From Gymnopilus junonius (taxonomy: Eukaryota; Basidiomycota; Agaricomycetes; Agaricales; Galerinaceae), in assembly GCA_015501075.1 (NCBI GenBank), contig JADNYJ010000025.1, positions 124,001-188,000 of the forward strand: a DNA stretch of 64,000 nt. Direction: 5' to 3'. Numbering within the stretch: the first letter of the stretch is position 1; each line of letters begins with the position of its first letter. Below the pieces are notes generated by a model that saw only the letters and a program-made list of their open reading frames with translations, had not been told where the DNA came from and ran no database searches. Both the position numbers and the translations under genes were made by a program. Of this stretch, positions 57,777 to 64,000 are shown one piece after another.

Positions 57777-59700
57777 TTACTCAATGTTTTGCCTCAGATC
57801 TTCACGAGAGTATAAATCGTTACCAGTTATTTGACAATGAAGACGAAATCTTAACAGATGGAAACCACATCGCGTTCGCTCATTATGGTACCAAATGGAA
57901 AAAAATGCGCCGTGCCGCACATGAAGGATTCAATGTTCGGGCAACAAAGAATTATGAGCCCGTGCTATCCAGAGAAGCAGCGTTTGCGACCATTCAAATG
58001 TTGAAATCGCCCAAAACATGGGCGGACCATCTTAATCGGTAAGTCGATGAAAGACGTCATTCTTGTGGCGGTCTGACAGGTACTACCTAGAGTCACTGCC
58101 GGAGGTATTTTGGCTGCGGTATATGGTTGGCCTCCACTCAGTGACAAGGCAGAGCTTTTTATCGAAAATATTCATGCTCATGTCTCGAGGCTGACGGAGA
58201 GCGCTGCTCCGGGGGCACATCTGGTCGAGATCATCCCAGTTCTTAAATATGCGCCTCTATGGATGGCTGAGTGGAAGCGAGAAGGGATGGAATGGCATCA
58301 GCGAGAGACAGAGATATTTGAAGGTCTCATAAAGGACGTTCAGGACGAGATGGTAAGTTTCGACATCTACTCTATCTGTGAGGTCAATCACGAGCGGCAA
58401 TGTTTTAGCGTTTAGGAAGTTTGCCACAATGTTTCGTTTCCAACATCCTACAGAACAAAGATCGTCATCAATTGACTGACAAGGAAGCTGCTTGGCTATC
58501 CGGAATTGAATTGTAAGGAGTTTGATTTCATTCGCGATCTATTATTTGAACGCAGCTCTTTGGACAAGTTCCGCTGGAGCTGGGACGGTAAATACTTCTA
58601 CAGGGACGTTTTATGCCACTCTCTGACATGTATCTTTGAGACATCGACAACCTTGCTTTACTTTATTCAGGCCATGGTCCTATACCCCGATGTCATGCAC
58701 AAAGCACACTCTGAACTTGATATCGTTATTGGACGTGACAGAATCCCTACTTTTGACGACCAGGAAAACTTGGTATATGTTGAGGCTATTGTGAAAGAAG
58801 TACTGCGATGGCGACCTGTCGGGCCGTTAGGTATGTATGAGTTGCGTACTTAAACTCAAATGCGGCTGATACTGATACGGTTGCGATTAGCCGTGCCCAG
58901 GCGCGTTATACAGGTATTCATCAGCTCTTCAAGAATATTAAATGCTGATTGCAATTCTAGGATGATTGGTACGATGAGTATCTCATTCCAAAAGGCATGC
59001 ACATTTTGTGAACTCCATTGCAAGCCATGCCTTATCTTAACTTGCTCACTCTAGGCGCAACTGTTATCACCAACATATGGTAGATTTATTTACACTATTC
59101 GCCATCGTCTGGTTCTTACACCTTCCGCCCTCACAGGGCAATGAATAGGTCTGTAATTTTTCAGTCCATGTCGCATTTTTTCTTAGGATTGTATCTTGGA
59201 TTTCCAGAGATCCCAAGATATTCTCAGATTTTGATGACTTCCGACCAGAGCGTTTCTTTGATGCAATGCCTGAGGACACTCACTCCATGGGTCATGCTAC
59301 CTATAGCTTCGGAAGACGGTATGTATTAAGCTTGACTCGACTTGGTGACCTATCAACCGATTTTTTCCCCCTTCTTTCAGAATGTGTGCAGGTTATAATT
59401 TTGCCAACCAAACATTATTCATAACTATCGCCACTATTCTCTGGGCTCTCAATATCCACGAGGCAAAGGACGAAGACGGGAAACCGGTTCTTCCCTCCAA
59501 GCATGATTTTTTAGACACCGGTCTCATCGTGTTCGTCATTCTTTTTTACGCAAGCAGTTGGTCTCCAAAATATCTGAAATTTTATTTTGTTCGCCAGTGC
59601 TCCAGTACCTTTTATGTGCGAATTTTCGCCGCGCTTTCCAGGCGCTTTATCAGCTCTTCAGAGGGAAATGCCAGATGATATGAGGGAACAAGATACTTAA
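57777..59700 (+). pseudogene. Cytochrome P450 C2, lacking its N-terminus
   Basis: Begins with TDGNHIAFAHYGTKWKKMRR (second copy of the helix C region), then AAHEGFNVRATKNYEPVLSRE, LAAVYGWPPLSDKAELF, HLVEIIPVLKYAPLWM, TSTTLLYFIQAMVLYPDVM, IVKEVLRWRP (ExxR), SRDPKIFSDFDDFRPERFF, and TYSFGRRMCAGYNFANQ (haem Cys). The C-terminus is SAPVPFMCEFSPRF...REQDT*, ending at 59700. Several exons show frame changes (near 58520-58640 the I-helix start is damaged). Without a membrane anchor or PPGP hinge of its own it probably cannot act alone; read with C1 it has a duplicated helix C segment. Confidence 0.7.
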
Positions 59701-60235
59701 ATTATCAGTACAGCTGGTAGGCTTTCAGATAATAGTACCAGGACATCTGTGAACAGAGCTGATGATTGGTCGATCAATAAGGATTTGAACTTTGGACTCG
59801 GATGAGGACTTGATAAAATCGGATCACGCGGTATGGACGGAGTTTGCCGACCTATGCCCGCTTTTCCTTAACTTTTCCTACTATTACTAATCCTACTTAC
59901 CTCACCCCTTATTGGAAGCGTTTTCCCTATTTCATATGCCCCAAACATTGGACGGCCATTTATACAGCCCGTACTTTGAACTTTTTATCAGATATTCACC
60001 TCCCTGCGGTTAATTTCAGTTCTTAACACTGCGCTCTGGTTCTAATACATGTACTAATGTCATACCCTAGTTGGCAGCGCCACAGACGCGATGTACTAAT
60101 AGGCAGCCAAATGCTTACATTCACATCGTTATGTTTTCCCTCCTCTCTCAGTGCGTGCCTAGTATGCTACCGTTAACGTATTTGTTCCTTGGAATTATCA
60201 TGGTGGTTCAGCTAGTAAATATAAAGCGCATTCAC
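59701..60235. other. Intergenic region
   Basis: Shared 3' flank of P450 C2 and the small-gene remnant. Nothing else recognised. Confidence 0.35.
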
Positions 60236-60565
60236 CTACTTGTTTCTGGCAGAGAGAACGCGTAGAGGCCTTTCACGCTCTGCTTCAGTCATATTGGGCC
60301 AATTGGTAATTCAGGAGTGTGTCTAATCGATCGAATAAACCCGTCGTAGAAAGAGATGCAAAGATCAGCAAAAGCCACGGGATGAAATATCGATGCAAAC
60401 CCCATCACTGTTCACAACCATAGGGCCTAAATCGTCCAGTTTCACTGTTTGAGCCGACGTGTTGTCTTTAGGCCGATTAGAGGTACCGGCAGCAGAACTT
60501 TCTAAACGCGGATTTGATACTGCGGCAGGAAGAGGCAATGCCGCTGCTTTGCCAGTGTCGTCCAT
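60236..60565 (-). pseudogene. Remnant of a small conserved fungal gene (LDDLGPMVVNSDGT family)
   Basis: The first exon from 60565 (MDDTGKAAALPLPAAV...) ends in VKLDDLGPMVVNSDG. After a 67-bp GTTTGC...TTAG intron, the second exon reads NWPNMTEAERERPLRVLSARNK* at the 3' end. Between them, TLSRIT is expected. The sequence shows a one-base deletion and a TGA where CGA (Arg) would be. The conserved strings LDDLGPMVVNSDGT and NWxxMTExE mark a family of short (about 80-110 residue) fungal proteins of unknown function. Two independent lesions in a stretch of seven codons indicate a dead copy. Confidence 0.6.
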
Positions 60566-60910
60566 GACGTGTTGTGGTCGCAAGGAGCAAGGAGCAAGGA
60601 GCAACAAGAAACTAGCCACGCTGATGAAAGTAGAGAAGAAGAGTGAAATTTTATATAAATGTCACTTAATCCTTCTACGCACATGCTCCGGGTCATTCGA
60701 GAATAGTCCAAGAAGAATAAGGAAAATACTAAGACGGGGTATCATCAACAGCTAAGACGGATGTCGAAAAAGTGTTATAAAGCAGTGGAACATCTCGCAG
60801 CGCATTAAAAAGAGTGATATCATGTAGCTTTAAAGGCTGAAATGAAATATTGTTACCCGATGCACGTATGCGAAGTACTTAAACGTTAGAGCTGGCAACA
60901 CACGAAGATT
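60566..60910. other. Spacer between small-gene remnant and P450 D
   Basis: Contains a short (AAGGAGC)n-like repeat, AGGAGCAAGGAGCAAGGAGC, at 60584-60603 next to the start of the small gene. Otherwise empty. Confidence 0.4.
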
Positions 60911-63194
60911 TTATCCTGTTTTTGCCCTATTGAGAATATCAGCCAAATTTGGCAGGCGAGGCTTGATTGAACACTTGAATGGTTTAGGATGACTATTGGT
61001 CAAAAGGGTTATTAGAAGCGCTCAAGCTCAAAGCGAGGGATAAGTTGAGGCTTACCGAATAAACCCACTTGCGAATTCGTAAGATTTGTTGAGGTCGTTG
61101 CCTTTCTCGTCGACAGCTTTGGAAATCTCAAATGCGGCTATTATCGTTGCCGCCATGATCCAATAATTTGTCTCGGCCAGATACCTCCCAGGGCAAATTC
61201 TTCGTTACGGAATGGACGGTGTTGGTAGAAAGGCATCACTGAAGGTATTGCTAATTGACGCTTACCTCCGCCCAAATCCGAATATAACTCCCAGAGGGTC
61301 GGGAAGGCTTGTATCTTCTAGATAACGTTGGGGGCGGAAAACACTGGGATTATCGCAATCGTGGAGGATCCCGCTGCAAGCAAATGTAAGTACGCTTAAC
61401 AATTTATCATAAGATATTAAATAGCACGCACTATATGTTGGAAAATACGGTCGCTCCAGCAGGGATGTAGAAGTCACGATAAATATCGTCCTCCGTTAGT
61501 CGGTGAGGGAAGCCTAGTGGTACGGTGGGATTCATTCTTAATGGCATCCGTCAGCGCCGATGAATGAAGAAATTAATGCCTGCTGGGACGAACCTAAGCG
61601 CTTCCTTCAAGACGCATTCAAGGTATGGAAGAGAAGGCCTGTCGTCAATATTGGGCAGTCGATCTTGTCCAATTATCAAATCAATTTCCTTCTGAGCCTT
61701 TCTAAGTTCGTGAGGGTTGAGAACCAGAGCAAGAAGGAGCGTATGTATAGAGCCCAAAGTCTATGACCAATGATGAATGCCTGCGGGTCAGTGGGAGGTA
61801 CTTCCATTGCTGATACACTGAGAGGCTTACAGTGTCCTCCGCCGCTGAAGAATACATGTCAGCTTAATGAAGGGGGTCGGAAGAGAGGTTCACTATCATT
61901 TACCTACTAAAAGCGTCCCAGCGGTACCTCTGATGGCGTCTTCGTCCTCGGGTGATATTGAACCGTCTGGGGCACTATGCTGTTGTAGGAGCATTGACGT
62001 ATATGAGGGAACCGCAGACCCAGACTTCTAAATGATCGCAGTTATAGAGCATCAAGGACTGCTCGTCCCAGAAAACCTAGCATCCGTACCATGTCCGATT
62101 TAACTTGTTCGAAAGGCACCTCCATCAGTGCCTCAACCGCTTTTCGAGTTTCCATGGCCTTAATTTTGAATGTCGAAAAGGGCGCCCAAGTTGGGATATG
62201 CCTAGAGTAAAATTAGTACTGATAGATCATAACTCCCCCTTGAACTTGCCTCATTAGTGGGAAGAAATCGACCAAATTGGCAGCCGTGGAACCTGCTTCC
62301 ACTGTGAGGGTACCGGCACGCTCCGCTAGTCAACAAATTTAGTGGCAAGTGCCTAACTAAGTATCACAAGTGCTTACCCAGCTGAATGAGGGGATCGTCA
62401 GCAGATGTAATTTCATGCCCATATGTGATTTTGAGGATTGTACCAGCCGCATATCTATGGCGCAGAAGTTCGACGAGCATCAGATGGCCAAGGACTTGTC
62501 GCTCACCGTCTGAAATGCTCAACAACATTTTCGGGACTTTCAAGTATATCTTCCACCAATACGAGGGCAGCTTTTTTCTGAAGGGGTCTAAAGGCCGTCA
62601 CGGCTTGGTTATTAAAAGCCTGGTTTATAAACCGGCGATGCTTCCGGAACCCAGGTCCACTCAAGAATACGTCTGCACGATGCACAAAATAAGAGGGTGA
62701 AATTAAAATGCGTACTATCGTTGATGGGTCGATGCATGCTCCCAGCCCATTCTGTAGCAATCAGACCAGGAAGTGTGGCTCATAGGATTAGACTCACAAT
62801 TCCGACAATAGCACAAATCGAGGTCGATCAGAGTAAATTGAGCTCCTTTTCTCTAATAAATCTCGCGCTGCTTGCAGACTATTTAAGATGACCATTGACT
62901 GGGAGAATGCTCTGATATAGATGATGTCACCTACGGAAAAAATCAATGGTATAAACAACCGTGGGTGGGATATATTCACGAACCATATTGTGCCCCCCAG
63001 TCTGTGAAGGCCTTTGTCTGATCTTCGCTTGGGATCTGAAGGACGTTTCCGACAAACGGAAGTCCTGGAGGACCAGGAGGATAGTTGGTCCACGATCGTG
63101 AAAACGTTTTATAAATGACATAAAGAGAAAAGAAAAGGACGCCAGCGAGGAAGTAGTCCGAAGCCGCAATCCAGGAGAGTGAAGACGAGCCCAT
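60911..63194 (-). CDS. Cytochrome P450 D, intact
   Basis: Multi-exon gene starting MGSSSLSWIAASDYFLAG (the upstream in-frame TTG is not used). It has a hydrophobic anchor, NYPPGPPGLPFVGN hinge, QYG|DIIYIRAF, EKRSSIYSDRPRF, GFRKHRRFINQAF, YAAGTILKITYGHEI, VDFFPLMRHIPTW, DEDAIRGTAGTLLV|AAEDT|TLGSIHTLL (I-helix AxxxT with D/T), LKEALR (ExxR), RPQRYLED and IFGFGRRICPGRYLAET (haem Cys), ending RAKTG* at 60911. All junctions I examined hold frame. Three introns appear to use GTTCGT or GTGCGT donors. A typical ER-bound fungal P450; family and substrate are not assignable by eye. It is the best-preserved P450 here. Confidence 0.85.
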
Positions 63195-63244
63195 AGAAAA
63201 GATGAGCAAGGGAAACCCAAGAACGAAGAACAGGAAAGGGGCGA

Positions 63245-63253
63245 CTTTATATC
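63245..63253 (-). promoter_or_regulatory. TATA box candidate for P450 D
   Basis: On the minus strand GATATAAAG lies about 51 bp before the ATG at 63194. Confidence 0.4.
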
Positions 63254-64000
63254 ACGCTGAGGTAGACATTTGACAGGTGGCAGTACCCAAATCATGAAAG
63301 AAACATGGACTGAGGCCTTGAACAAGCTGTCAACCGGACAGCTGCAGGCCCCTTTCAGAACTCACCCCTGATAATTCCCGCGAAGGAATGGGGAAATCGG
63401 CGATCGAGGCTTGGCGGACCGAATAAACGATGACCGTACGCGCAAATCGCGTTAGTAGGTTAATTTGGAGCAAACTCTGGATAAGTAAGATGCAATTCTT
63501 GCACTCATCGCAAGGGACACAGTAAAAGTGAATGCGGGCTATACGGTCCTCAGGCCGTCCGATTAATGTTTCCGCCATGACATTCGTAGGCTAGTATGGT
63601 GCTGAAAGTGAAAGGGACTGGCTCTTCATGTGCGGCTGATGGGTGATGGAATGAGAAGTTCAGAAGCTTGTCAATATTTTAGCGAGAAGATGAAATGCCC
63701 GATTGAAATGCCCGATCTCGTCGCTCACCAGGCTGCTCGAGACGTTCCAATAACACTCAGTCAGCATTATAAAAAACCACGCGGACCTCCATTTATCCTA
63801 TCAACAACGTACCAATGCAGTTCTGAAAACTTTCGACTGAACTATAGCACATAAAGAATGATTGTTTGGGTGGATAGGATGCTAGCGAAGCTCTGGGTTC
63901 CACGATTTTGCAATAGCTTGTAATAGCTCATCTTGCAAAGCCTTCTGCCTGCTGGAAAGAGATGTGGTCGCCCCGCAAAAGGCGAGATTTTCTCAGCACG
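63254..64000. other. Upstream region of P450 D to window end
   Basis: ORFs on both strands have no recognised domain; no repeat or RNA gene seen. Confidence 0.35.

Overview
The window looks like nuclear DNA of a filamentous basidiomycete, most likely a mushroom-forming agaricomycete. Evidence: short (about 45-75 bp) GT-AG introns in almost every gene, a three-exon histone H2A.Z, a Kin4-like CAMKL kinase, a DUF6698-type gene, F-box/LRR proteins with a C-terminal CxxCG knuckle, and expanded P450 genes. I saw no bacterial operons, CRISPR arrays or rRNA genes.

Layout. 1-6.5 kb: end of an HNH-type nuclease gene, a domesticated integrase zinc-binding protein, a MYND-finger protein and H2A.Z. 7-22 kb: a seven-helix membrane protein, the DUF6698 gene, a frame-broken multi-helix membrane protein, an intact 11-exon amidase, an intact F-box gene and a small membrane protein. 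23.5-31.3 kb: a GC-rich Kin4-like kinase locus, followed by a separate gene that encodes only the kinase's C-terminal KA1-like region. 31.7-35.3 kb: a second F-box gene split by a 686-bp hAT-like element, then an 845-bp terminal-inverted-repeat element. 36-38 kb and 51.3-55.5 kb: two inverted copies of a gene pair, an rvt-type cellular reverse transcriptase-related gene plus a short-chain dehydrogenase (SDR). 38.8-40.4 kb: two small Ser/Ala-rich secreted GPI-type proteins. 41-42.7 kb: a decayed CAT-like acyltransferase. 43.3-44 kb: a 720-bp hAT-like element. 44.3-63.2 kb: at least four P450 loci (a convergent degenerate pair, a chimera of two tandem genes, one intact gene), a second seven-helix protein and a remnant of a small conserved gene.

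The most notable content is the rvt gene. The copy at 52749-55538 keeps the three reverse transcriptase catalytic aspartates in the form D...HDD and has the architecture of the rvt family, which is a host gene rather than a retrotransposon. The copy at 35980 has lost exactly the catalytic core but keeps a nearly identical N-terminal domain. The neighbouring SDR is intact in one copy and dead in the other.

Many otherwise well conserved genes here are broken by single-base shifts, usually in short G/C runs (kinase, integrase-like protein, rvt, membrane proteins, P450s). This is either assembly indel error or real decay. I annotate such genes over their full extent and mark the break. Exon limits were derived by hand from splice signals and reading frame.
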